Source: Limnomonas spitsbergensis
Lineage: Eukaryota > Chlorophyta > Chlorophyceae > Chlamydomonadales
Reading direction: 5' to 3'
DNA: 64,000 nt
Assembly (NCBI GenBank): GCA_037349105.1
Contig: JAYJMM010000123.1
Span: 6,386,001 to 6,450,000, forward strand
The number at the start of each line of letters is the position of its first letter. Position 1 is the first letter of the stretch. Both the position numbers and the translations under genes were made by a program. Positions 1 to 12,000 of this stretch are shown piece by piece. Under the pieces are notes generated by a model. It did no database searches and had not been told where the DNA came from. It saw only the letters and a list, made by a program, of their open reading frames with translations.

Positions 1-3000
1 CCTCCCCCCTCCTGGGCTGCCGGCTCGGGAGCGGCTGTATCAAGCCTGGCCCCCGTGCGGTCAGCTGAGGATGGGAGTGGTGATCTGGACGGGATGTCCG
101 CATTCTGATGGCATGCCCCTGAGCGGTGGACAATGGTAATGTCCAGCTCTTGAAGCATGAGAGCCCACCTAGCATGCTGGCCTACCAACGTCTGATTGTC
201 CATGAGGTAAGTGAGCGGCTCATGGTCGGTGATGAGATGCACCTTGCACCCGAACAGCATGTGACGGTATGTGCGTGCTGCGTACACTGCGGCCAGCATC
301 TCCCCTTGGAACGAGGAATAGTCCCTCTCGCTCTTGTTCAGGGATCTGGACGTGCACGCCACCATATACTCCCGCCCGCTGTCGTCACACTGCCCTAGCA
401 CGGCACCTATGCCCTGCTTAGAGAAATCTGTGTACAGCAAGAACGGTCTTGGCGGCCCCTTGCCGTCTGGCCCTGTCCCACTGTAATCTGGCCTGCGCAG
501 AACTCTTCCTCCCTCGCACATCTCTGTTTTGATCAACTGGAACGCCTGCGACTGCTCTGGCCCCCACACAAACGGGACCCCCTTGACCAGCAATGCGTTG
601 ATGCATGCCGCCTTTTTCGAGAAATCCGGGATGTAGCACCGGTAGAAATTCAAGAATCCCATGACCTCCTGAATGTTTTTCACCGATGTGGGCTCTGGCA
701 GCGCCATAACCGCTGCTATCTTGGCTGCGTGCGGCGTGAGCCCCTGGGCCGACACATTGTGACCCAGGTACTCTACCGTTGCACACCCAAACAGGGACTT
801 GTCGGGGTGCGCCCTTAATCCTACGCTGTGGAGCATGTCTAACATCAGCTCCACATGCCCGATGTGTTCTGCCGGTGTGTCACTGTACACTAGCAGATCG
901 TCGATGAATGCCACGCAGAACGCACTCAGACCTGCCCTGGCAATCTCCTCTTCCATCATACGCTGAAAGAAGGGAGGTCCATTGCGCAGACCGAAGTTGA
1001 GCTTTGTGTACATCCAAAGCTCAGGGCCCATCCAGAAAGCTGTCTTAGGCTGGTCCTCGACCTTTATAGGGATCTGCATGAACCCCGACCGGAGATCAAC
1101 CTTGCTGAATATCTTGGCAGTTCCCAGGTTCTGAAAAATAGTCTCCATCCTGGGGATTGCAAACTCCTGCTTAGCCGTACGCAGGTTTAACCTGCGCATA
1201 TCGTGCGCTATCCGGTGGTCAGTCCACTCCCCAGTCTCAGCACTCTTCTTGGCTGCTACTACTGAGTTGGCCGCAAACTTGATAGGCCCCCCCTGGGGTA
1301 CTTTGACGATAATACCTGCCTGTATCATTGGCTGGCACTTTTCTTTAAAAATGGCTGCTTTGGGCGGCGGCATATCCCTGGACTTCTGAAAGCACGAACT
1401 GACCTCGTCTTCTAAAGCCAGTGTATACTCACCTTGCGTGCCGCAGTAGCCAGGCAGATCCTCCATGGAGTAAGCGAACGCTCCTTGGCGATCCCTGAGG
1501 CTTTGCTCCAGGCTCTCCTGCTGTGCCGCAGTGAAGTCGGGGTGCTGGCCCAGCAGCCACCCCTCCTTGGTTTTGACGTACTCCGCGGGCGGCTCCACGA
1601 CTCCCCCTGGCTGGAACATGTCGATCATCTCAGCCGCCTGCGGGTCGTCCTCCGCGGGCGGCTCTTCCCTGCCAGTGTCGTTGCCACTTTGCCAGCTCTC
1701 CTGCTGGCTGCAGGCACCCCTCCTGCTGGCACCCCCCATGGGAATGACTGCTGGCGGGCGCAACCATCCAGACGACAGCTTTGCTGCTGCCTCTTGTCCA
1801 GACACAAAAGCCCCTTGGCCTGCTGTAAATCCTCCTCCTCGCACACCCTGCTCGGTGGCTCGCGCCCCTGGCATACACACCGACAGCAGGAGCCACACCA
1901 GTATCAGCTGGAGCGCCCCCGTAAGGATCCCTTTAAATGCTGTACAGGTGAGAAGTCCTCTGCAAGCTGGCATCTGCCTCGTGGGTTTCTGCGGTAGGTG
2001 TTCTGCGGGCTGTACGCCTGGCTCTGCGCTCTGCGCTGGCCTCTGCTGCCCACTGGCCCATGTGATCTCCAGATCCACCTGGCTGATCCTGAGTGGCAGG
2101 ACTGGGCAGTCCATTCCTGGTCTGCTGCCACGGTTCCTGTCCTCGGCTGCCCTCTGCGCCTTTCCCGCGCGTCGCCTAGCCTTTTTTGACTTTTCCCCCC
2201 GCAACTCGGCAGTGTCAGTCCAAGCCGCACCAGCCCTTTCTGGCCCTGCTCCTGGTATCTGACCTGTGCTGCCCTGTGCCAGCCGCTCCTGCCTGAGAAT
2301 GGCGCGCTGCACAGTCGTGCTGCTGCCGGCACCCGCGGGCTCCTCAGGCCCACAGCCCTGTCGCAAGGTTGCCCGAGCGCTGGCAGCCCTCCTTGCAAGG
2401 GCCTCCCCCCTGCTGGTGCAAGCCTGGCTGCTGCGGCTGTCCGACGGCTGTTGGGTGTCCACTCCCTTTGCCCCCATCCTGTTGAGGGCTGATATTCTCT
2501 CCGTCAGCTCCTCCTGTAGCTCCCTGACCGCCCTGCTGTAACCTCCCATCCTGGGGTTCGGATCGGGCTGTGGCAGCATTCTGAGCCGGAAAACTAGGCT
2601 AGCCTCCTGGCTTGCCTCTTGCTGCCCCATTTCCTGCCTTCTTAGCACGTCTAGCTCATCCACGAAGTGTCTGAGCACTGCCACCCAGCGTTCCGTGCTG
2701 TATGCTGCTGGATCGCCCCAAGGCTCCCTTGCTGCTGCCTGTGCTGGCGGGCTGATCTGTGCGTCCCCTGGGCTCCTGCCGTTCGCCTTGCCTGCTGCTG
2801 CCCCCTTGGGCTCGCCAGCGCACTGGTCTGCTGCCTGCTGCGGGTTCACCCCTACTGCGACCTTGTGTGCCTTCTCCTCTAGCGCGGCCTTGCTGCTGCG
2901 TTCTATCTCGGCTCTCCTGGTTCTGCGCTCTTCCATGGCTGCTTGCTCCTGAGCAACCTCGCGCATCCATTCCTGTCGTAGCTGTACCAAGTCCTCCTCG

Positions 3001-4088
3001 CGGCCCCACACAGGACTCCCTGGTCCAGGGCTTGCGTTGGCTGGCTCTTCCATCCCATCTGCATCCCCGGTATCAGCTCTTGTGAGGCTGATCCTTGCTG
3101 GGCATGGGCTTCTGTCAGCGCCCCACTCATCCTCCGATTCTGAATCCTGCACCAGTGATGGTGGCCCTTCCGAAGGGTCTTCATTCTCCTCTCCTAGCAG
3201 CCCCCTGTCCTCATGGCTGGCACTGTCCGGGACTGTCTGGGGCTCCGCCCGATCCCCGGTCTCAGCCTCCAGGGCTGACACCTCCATGTCCTCCATGGGC
3301 TCCAGCCACTCCCAAGAGGATGCTGTTGCCCCGAGAGTGGTGACAAAGGCGACATGGCCCTGCTCTGTTGGCTCCTGGTATGTGTCCTGGATTGGCCCGT
3401 CAGTGATGGAAGCGGGGTCCCAATGGTGGGAACCCCATCTGCCACCCATCCAGCGCCCCGGCACAGGCTGAGTCCTCAGCTCCTCCAGCTCCTCCATGTA
3501 GGTATCCGACCCTGCTCCTCTGAACAGGGGGTGCAGAGTGCGCACCCCTGCCGGGTGCGCCTGCCTCCACAGCTGTACTGTCATGCCGTTTGCCTGCCAA
3601 TACTGGACCACGCTGCTGGCCCTGTTGTCGCGCCACGCTCTTCTCTCCCAGCGCACCCACTGGTGCACGCACGCTTCTAACCGTTCCACTGCGAACGGCG
3701 AGCGCGCGAACTCCTCTTCGTCTTCCCACATGGGTCCATCCGCTGGCGACCTCTGGGCCCCGTATGGCCATGTGGGGCAGTCTGTCATTTCCAGCGGCGC
3801 CCACTGATCATCCACGCCCCAGACGTGCCGCATGGCTGCTGACAGCTGTCCCGGGAGCAGAACCTTGCAATGCCATGAGCATGACTGCCCATGTTGCTGG
3901 GTCTGCTCCCCTGGCGTGCGTGTGCGCGTGGAATTCTGCCTCGTCGACTGATGCACACATGGTGATCGCCACGTTCCCTTCGCACCTGGCGAACAGGAAG
4001 ACTGGCATATCATCCCGTGACGCATGCATGTGGATCCATGCTGCTGACACCGGCATCTCTCCCTCTTCCAGCTCCTCGTAGTAGTAAG
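1..4088 (-). CDS. Ty3/gypsy-type pol: reverse transcriptase and RNase H, partial
   Basis: This is an open minus-strand frame without a stop from 4088 to the window edge, so the C-terminus (expected integrase) is missing. Reverse transcriptase reads at about 1320-700: KVDLRSGFMQIPI and KLNFGLRNGPPFFQRMM motifs, and a catalytic FIDD box at 897-908, where Ty3 elements usually have Y[LIV]DD. RNase H follows at about 440-130 (LLYTDFSKQGIGAVL, then TDHEPLTYLMD). The part upstream of the polymerase is a long acidic linker rich in E, Q, A and G with one hydrophobic stretch near 1868-1930. The frame is +1 relative to the gag-protease frame and overlaps it by about 280 nt (3808-4088). That fits either +1 frameshifting, known in some Ty elements, or a one-base indel. 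It belongs to the same element as the ORFs up to 16.4 kb. Confidence 0.88.
1868..1930 (-). other. Predicted transmembrane segment inside pol linker
   Basis: In the pol frame the residues GILTGALQLILVWLLLSVC form one uninterrupted hydrophobic stretch, flanked by K on one side and PGAR on the other. It lies about 150 codons upstream of the reverse transcriptase core. A membrane-spanning stretch is not a normal part of a Ty3/gypsy Pol precursor. It could be chance composition, a captured domain, or a cleaved peptide. Confidence 0.5.
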
Positions 4089-7000
4089 TTACCAGCTGCT
4101 GAACTGGGATGGCTGCCCTGGCCTCCCCAGGGTCCATTCCCCATGGTACAGCTTGCCCTGCGACCATCCTGGGGATGGTGACCGACGCCTCAACGGTGGC
4201 CTCACACCGCCGTGGCCTATTGGCATGGCACAGCCCTGCCTCGCTGTAGACTCCATCCTCGGGCCTGTCACCCCGTCCGTGTTCTCTTAAGGCCTGCACT
4301 GGCACATAGAAGGCGCTGTCTCTGAGAGCGGAATGCTCCATCAACTGGTGGACGCAGTCTTCCGCCCATGGCGTGCGCATGAACCCGGGCTGTGCACCCT
4401 GCCACACCCCCTCGGTGCGCGCGCTATCCGGCACGTCTGGGTGCGCCCTGTCGGCTGCGGCTACTGCTGTGATGCCTTCTTTGACGGCTAGCTCCACCAT
4501 CTCGCTGACGCAGTATGCGTAGATGGGGTGCCGTGACCATCCCCTCTGCATATAAACCTCCATCCTTGTGCTGGGCTGGATGAACCCCTTGAGTGCTGCA
4601 CCCAGCAGGACTGCTGTCACCGCGTCCCATGGAAAGATCAGTCTGGCCACTGCCTGCATGGCTGCCGCTATGTTGACGCACGTTTGCGACCTGCCCTCCA
4701 GGAGCCTGTGGTTCTGCAACCTACAAAGCCCATCTTTGGACTGTGCTGGCAGAGTGATCATAGCTTCTGAAGACGATGCCTCTGGCATTTCTTCCCCCAG
4801 GCGGTAACATTGCACGAAGCACCTGCTTTCTGGCAATCTCGGCAGGTCTGGCTCAGGGCGAGCCCGCCCTCTGCTGCCCGACCTGCCCCGGCGCCCTGTA
4901 CCGGCCTGGATGAACTGGGAATCCTCATTCCCTGCAGCGGGCCTCTCGCCCCTGCTGCGGCTGCTCTGCAGCCCTCTGTCCTCCTCCTCCCATCTGGCCG
5001 TGCTGGACCGAGAGGTGGTACTGTGATGGGTCCTAACGGCCCCCGCCGTAGTGTCCTCTGGACTCATAGCTGCCGCCCCCTTGGCCCCTGGGTGGTGATC
5101 CTGCCTGCTGAGCCCATTCCGGGTCCCGGCGGCTGCTTCCGCTACCTCGCCGCCTGTGTCCGCGTTGCCCTCCGGGGTACTTGGGCAGGGCATGGCAGCT
5201 TCTTCCTCACGCACTGCCACAGGAGCTTGAGGCTCATGGCCTTCCTCTGAGTCGTTGGTGCCGTCCCCACTGGAACTGGTTTCCCACTCGTCTACCCTGT
5301 GCTGGAGTCCTGCCTCTTGCTCTATCCTCTCAAACTCATCCATCTGGGCATTGTAGATGTCCCATTCTTTGTCGAGAAACTGCTGGAGAATGCCAGGCCA
5401 TCCCTCACATGGGGCCGGGCATCCCCTTTGCTGGAGGTTCCTGAGAAACTCCACGGCGTGTGCCATAGACCTGGCTGACCCTGCGGGTCGTGTACCATAG
5501 TGATTCATGGCTAGGGCCTCTACCACCATCTGCCAGTGGTGCCTTTGCTGGGCCACCTGCCCCTCTGGCACCACCTGGAATGTTACCGGCATTGCTGCGG
5601 CCTGGTAGCTCACACCCCGAGCTGCTGCGTTCTGCCCAAACCCTTCATGGACCGACATCATGCACGTGTGCCTCTCCTGGCTGACCCACCTGGAGTTGTA
5701 AGACTGCCCCGCTGGTCCCGGCCGTCCTGGCGGGCCTGGCAGCTCACTCGGTCCAGCTGACTCCTGCTGCCTTTTCCACTCTTCAAAGGAGACCTCCTTG
5801 GCGGCCTCGTAAGCTCGCCTCATGCTGTCTTCTGACGCCTCCTGGCTCCTGCCTGGTCCCCTGACGCCCCAGCTCCTTTCCGGGCCTCCTGCTGCCCGTG
5901 ATCGGTCAAACTGGCTGCTGTCTCCAGGCTGCGAGGCCTCTCCCTGCTCTGGGCACGCGTTAGCGAAGTGCCCTGGCTTTTGACAGTTGAAGCACACCCC
6001 CCCATCGTGGGGTCCGAGGACATTCCTTTGTCCCCCCATCCAGCTGCGCCCTGCCTGGGCCCTGCCCGGCGGGCTCTGGCCGGAGGTTCCCCTTCTATCC
6101 TGCATTCTCTGTTCTAGCTGGTATGGCCTGGCGTGGCTACCTGTGCCTCGCTCTTGCGACCTGCCCCTGGGCTGGCTCCCACGATTCCCGCTGGGTGACT
6201 GCTGCCTCCTGCCTCTAGGCCTGTCGAAGCTATCATCGCGGTCTGGCCGCTGGGTTCGCGCCTCCGGTGTAGGCACCGCCCCGCGGCGTTCTGCACTGCG
6301 AGCCCTCTGCGCGCTCCTGCTGCGCTCCCTGGTTACTGTATGCACGGCGTCATCTGGGGTTGCCCCCCCGTGCCGCACTCGCGTTTCCCCGCTGGCCTGC
6401 CTGGCCCCGCCACTGCCCCCTGGTTCTTGCTGACCGGTGGCTTGCTGCTCCTGGTCCTGCAGCTTCTCCTGGCTCAGGCTCTCGTCCTCCTCCGCGAACT
6501 CCTCCGCGGTTTGAAACATGGCTGCCATATGCTCTGCCAGCGCCGGGTCACCTGGGATTGTGGACTGCAGCTGCTCTCCTGCCTGCTGGCTCCCCAGGTT
6601 GACGTACAGCGCTCGCAGCTGGTCTGCACGCAAGATGTATTGCTGTTGTACCTCCGTGAGCCGTATATTGGCGTCCTGGAGGCCTGTCCACCTGACCTGC
6701 TGCAACCTCAGGTATTCAATTGTTGCAGCCGCCTGGCGGTACAGCAGCTCTTCCCTTGCCTTGACGTCGTGCTGCAGTAACTCTACTTGTTGCTGCAGCC
6801 TCAGCACCTGTATGTACTTCGGGGTCCTTCGATCATGGACCTCTTCCTCCTCTGACTCCTCTGATACTTCCCTCTCCTCCCTGCCGACAGGCTCCTCCTG
6901 TCCGCGGTTTGCTGTGGTCCCTTGCGTTCCTTCTGCTGCTGCTGGGGCGTCTTCCCTAACGCCCCCATCAGCCGCACCGGCCCTCTCGCCTTTGCCAGGC

Positions 7001-8789
7001 ACCTGCACCTCCGAGTGCCTGCTGGATCCTGCTGGCGCAGCTCTTGCTGCTGCGGCTCCTCCAAAGCCTACCCGCCTTTTGGCCCCTGGTGATGTCCCCT
7101 GGGCTGCGGGACCTGCCGCAGGCTTCTGCAGTATCTTCCGGATCCTCTGTTCACACTCCTCTGTTGAGTGCTGGCCAGGTTCTCCGCACAAGACACATGG
7201 GTAGCGCGGGCTTGTCTCCACACATCTCCTAATGATCTCCTTTTCGTATTCCGGCTTTGACTCTGCCTTGAGTGCCATTGCTACCTCAGCAGTGGCCTCT
7301 GCCTGTGCTGCTGCCTGGCCCGGCAGTGACGCAGCGGCCTTGGCGCCCACCTTGCCCTCCCTGGGCACTGCAGCCTGCGTTTGCCCGCACTGGCGCGGCC
7401 TGGACACGGTCTCCTGTGGGTCCTCACGGCTGCTCCTGCCCGCATCTGCGGTGCCTCTGCCTGCACCAGCGGCTGTTCCGCGACTCTGTCCCACCTTCTG
7501 GTCAGTCTTCATGGCGGCACCTGCGTGTGTGGCCATGGCGTGCTGTAAGAGCGGCTCGTGTTCTTCCTCTACCCTGGCCACGGGCCACCTTTCACGTTCT
7601 GCAAATCCACACCGGATTCCTGCCCATGCTACTGCTGCTGCCTGGTACCCCCCTGCTGGGGATGCTAGGACCAACGGCAGCGTCAGGTCCCTGACCCTTC
7701 GTACTGTCTGGGGGCCATCTCTGGGGCGTAAGGTCAGCCTTCCTGCTGCCTCTAAAACCCCATTGTACTTGAGAAACTCTGGGTTCCCCACCAAGTGTTC
7801 GTATGCATCGGGCGGTGTTTTTACGACCCTGACCACCGTGGGTTCCATAATAGCATTGGGCCCCCCATATCCGTACACCACATAAATGAACAGCACCCCA
7901 TACAGATCTGCCCCTGCGTTGTCTGTCGTGCGGATCTTCTCATCCGTCCTGATCAGCTCTGCCCCCATGGCGACTAACTGCTCTGCAATGTTGACTGTGA
8001 TCACATGACAGGAGCACGCTGAGTCCATGAGAGCCTTCTGCGCCACCAGGACCTTTCCTTTGACCATGAGGCCCACACATTGCTCCAGGTTGCTTCTGTC
8101 GTTCTTAAAATACTGCAGCCTTGGTGCAGCTGTGACCACCCTGCTTTCCTGCCTGCCCTTATTGGCCTTACCCCTGTAGTCTTCTGAACCCATGGGCATA
8201 GTAGTGAAGGACAGTGCCGTCAGCCTCTCGTTCAACTTGAACACCTGCAGTCGGATGTCGGACATATCGTCAGCTAATTTGCTCAAAACCAGTCTCTTTG
8301 CTCCCTTCCTGGAGGCAGGTTCCACGAGCCTTTGCTCAGGTTCCTCCTCCGGACAGGGTTCTGGCAAGAATGACCTAGGACGAGCGTTGTGAGCCGCCTG
8401 CTTGAATCCTGCAGATTTGGGCACTAGCCCAACCTGCGTCATGAGTGCTACAGACTCGCTGAGCATCTCTGCCATAGTCTGGTGCCAGCCCTCTGGCTCG
8501 GCTTGCCCCGTTGGGCTGCTTAGGTGCGACACGTGCGCCGCTTGCTGAGCCTGACCCCCCTGGCCAGGCCCCGGCCGTTGGTACTGCCTGTTGTTCTGAT
8601 TCCGCTCGTACGGTCTGCCTGCAGGCTGACCCTGCTGCGGCCTTGGTGGGAGCGGGTACTGCTGCTGCTGCGGCCTGGGCTGCCCAGCTGTAATGTCAGC
8701 AGCATGTGGCGTTGGCCTGCGCTCATCCCTGGGTCTGGGTGCCCTGCAATCCCTGGCCAGGTGCGCCGTGCTACCACACTGGTAGCATG
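3808..8789 (-). CDS. Gag C-terminal / aspartic protease polyprotein of the Ty3-type element
   Basis: This is a frame of about 1,660 codons. It begins with a CCHC zinc knuckle (CYQCGSTAHLARDC, 8746-8787). A retropepsin-like segment follows, with the catalytic triplet DSA at 8017-8025 (ALMDSACSCHVI context); most retropepsins have D[ST]G. Next come an A/E/G-rich region with a variant knuckle (CVLCGEPGQHSTEEC, CX2CX5HX4C, near 7160-7200), a Q/L-rich coiled-coil-like stretch (about 6500-6800), a basic RS/RG-rich region, and a third canonical knuckle (CFNCQKPGHFANAC, near 5952-5993). The C-terminal third has no recognised domain. The reading frame is also open for about 70 codons upstream of 8789, but that part is LINE-A 3' untranslated sequence read through the insertion junction, not Gag. 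Three knuckles on both sides of a protease is an odd order for this superfamily. Confidence 0.75.
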
Positions 8790-9036
8790 TGAAGTTTGTG
8801 AAGTTTTTACAGTCCAACAGAGCATCACAATTGATGCATGGGACATGTGCCCGTAAACCGGTACAGGCACTTGATACACTAGGACAGAAAGCGAAAACCA
8901 GTGACCCCCCTGGGCAAGCAACTAGCACACAACCACGACAGTGGCGTGGGAATGAATCCCATAGTGCAGAAGATAAGCCCCAGCCATAAAACATGACGTG
9001 GGTGCAAAAGAGTTCGATTGAGCACCGCCTAGAGAG
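8790..9036 (-). other. LINE-A 3' UTR and repeat tail
   Basis: The untranslated 3' end includes the conserved stretch that reads (sense) CTTGCCCAGGGGGGTCACTG, then ACCGGTTTACGGGCACATG, then GATGCTCTGTTGGACTG. It ends in AAAAACTTCACAAACTTCA, a short tandem tail rather than poly(A). The same order recurs at 31.4, 43.3-43.8 and 54.6 kb. Confidence 0.8.
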
Positions 9037-12000
9037 TTAGGGGGGAGACAGGAATTTTGGCAGAGTTTTGAGATGATTCTCTCTTTTCATCATACACTGA
9101 AAGATAAAACAACCAAATTTCTTCCAGAACACATATGCAGAATCCGCTGCATTAAGTTTGCCCCACACTCCATTTGCGTACCGTTTCATGGCCTCATCCT
9201 CGTCCTCTAGGAAATTATGGAAAGTAAGGTTAAACTGAAAACGAAGGTCTGTATAGAACGGGCAGTAAATCATGTGAAGCTCATCCTCCCGACATTTAAG
9301 ATTGCAACATCTACAAATCCTCTCGCTACGAGGCACACAGGGTTTCTCAAAGCGCCCCGTCTCAACATTCAGCCAATGCGACCCCATCCGATACCGGGCT
9401 ACAGCAAAAATAATATTAGGCTTACTCAAATTGTACCAGAAAGTCTCCTGCACATCACGCTTAATTTGGAACCACTTAGAGAACGTAAACAATTTGAACC
9501 CCGAGCGTTCTGAGTCAGGAGTAGCACGTACTGACAGGGCCGTACGTGGCATGTCCCTGGAAATTTTGGAAAGCCACTGATCCCTAGCTGAATTCACAAT
9601 GACCTCAATATCCAAAGAGGTATTGACTGATGCAGTCAATAAATCAATACCCAGAGTCATCAATATCGTAGACAGAAAACCAGCCCAACAAAGTGAAGTG
9701 CCAGCCTTCGCCAAATCACAACTTTCCTGCATAGCCATTTTCACAAGGTCATTGTCAGGCCTCAGATTAATTCTATTCCAAAAACTCAGGGTCTGCTGAA
9801 AAAGACTTAAGATAAGGGGTTCACGGTGCAGTTCGCTCATGAGAACATACTCAGCCACAGACTTGCGAAGACCCAGACACTGCCTAAGGAAACCCTTGTG
9901 AATTACCTCCAAATCTCTAGAGAAACCAGTATCTGTCAAGCCGACTCCTTTCGCAAGGAGACCTGGTCCCCAAATTTCACACCCATAAAACAGAATAGGC
10001 TTCACTAAAGAGTCAAAAATATGACATTTGATGTGAACATTGTGTATGTCAAGCTCATGACATCTCCGGACCATGGCATACAAAGCTGCCCTCCCTTTGT
10101 TGACACAACGTCTACCTGCTCCCTTCATACCCTCTGCCTCATCAAATAACATACCCAAGTAGATGAAAAAGGGCTTAATATCAAGAACGCTTCCGTCATA
10201 AGACAGAGATACCAAATGACTACAATATTTCTGGTTAAAAACAACTGCTTCAGATTTTTTTATATTGACTGTCAAGGCATTGTGGCGACAAAAAATATGG
10301 AGAGCATCAAGAAGTTTTTGCAGATCATCCGGCGATTCAGCGAATAACACCAGATCATCAGCATAAAGTAAAACTCTGACCAAAGCATGTGAAAGACGGG
10401 CGCCAATATCAGGGCACTCACTTGCGACAAACTTCTCGAAACGGTCGATAAACAGGCCAAACAATAGAGGGGACAGCGGGTCTCCTTGTTTAACACCCAT
10501 AAAGGAGGAGAAACTATCTCCCAGTTTACCACCAACCCGTACACGGATTTTTACATCCTGATACATCTCCTTCAAACTTTCTAAAATCCGGCCGTGCACA
10601 CCCATGCTCTGTAAACTCGGCCACAATAAATCTCTGTCAATGCAGTCATATGCCTTCCTAAAATCAATGAAAGCAGCAAAAATCGTTTTTTTCTCCGAAT
10701 GGTATTTTTCAATAATGTGGTTTAGAATGAAAGCATTATCAGGTGTTCCCCGTCCATGCCGAAAACCTGCCTGGCCATCGGCTCTGAAACCCTGACTTTC
10801 TGCCCAAGAATCAAGACGTTGCAATAAGACAAGGGAATATAATTTGGATAGGGCAGTTCCGACGGCAATACCCCTATAATCGTCTTTGATTGCAGGACTG
10901 CCCTTTGGCTTGGGTACCGGAACAAGTGCTCCGATGCCCCACTCCTTAGGGTAACCGTCTGCCAAAACTCTATTAAACAAAAACGTAATTTGATTTGCCA
11001 AAACATACTGCCGCTTCTCTTGAGAAAAAGCTCCCCTAGGAGTCACAATAACCGCGTGTTTCAAAAACTCCATAGGGACACCATCAACACCCGCAGACTT
11101 TCCATTCACAGTCTTTTCCAAAGCTTTCACAATCTCGGCTTCCGTAAAAACACAATTTAGGTGCTCTGCTTGAGAAAGATGAACTTCTAAAGGAAGAGGA
11201 AATAAACACGCCTGAATAGTCTCATCCCCAGCTTTGTGGCAAGGCACATGCTCTGAAGGTTCAAACAGCTTTTTAAAGTATTCAGTCCAATCCCCCACAT
11301 CTGTGAGGGGGCTGATCTTCCTGTTACTGCCATAAGCCGACCAAAAATTCTTAGGCTGGCACCGAAGATCTGACAGTAGATCCGCTGCTCGTACACCCTC
11401 CCATTCACGCTTGATAGCCTGAGTTATACGTCGATATTCCCTAATGGCCAACTTAACCTCTCCTGAACCAGCACCCCAAAACTGGGCAGCCACTAAACAA
11501 GTTTTCCTAGCAGCTTTGCACCGGTCATCATACCAAGTATTGCAAGGCCTATCCTGCTTGATAACTTTAGACTCATTGGGATAGCAAGCAACTTTACCCT
11601 GCGATCTATGTAAATCCATAAGGGCACACTCAATAGCGCGGCTAAAGTGTTGGGAGACTTCATGCACTGATGCAGAAAGGTGATACATGGCTCCAAAATG
11701 TTCTGCCACCGAGGCAGACGTACATAAATTTGTAACGTAAAAGTCCCTACTATCCGGGTTCCATCTGTAAACTACGTCACGAGCCTGCTTCATAGTCACA
11801 TCGTTTCCCTGCAAGGTTCCTTTTATCCTCCTAGCAAACGCGGTTGGCTCCAAGGCGGGCCGGCTAACAGTAAGGAAAATAGGAACATGGTCAAACCTAC
11901 CCCCATCAGCACGTGCAGGGGTACAGGCACATTGAGATACCTGCATATCACATCCAGGCTTGATGGCCCCTGTCATATCAAAAATAAGGGACGGGGTTGA

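Noticed and set aside
4810..8856. Numerous plus-strand ORFs of 60-230 codons opposite gag/pol
   Set aside because: They are antisense shadows of the minus-strand polyprotein, caused by GC-rich codon use.
8795..8994. N-terminal ~65 residues of the long minus-strand frame starting at 8994
   Set aside because: They are LINE-A 3' UTR read in frame across the insertion junction; the same sequence is untranslated in other LINE-A copies.
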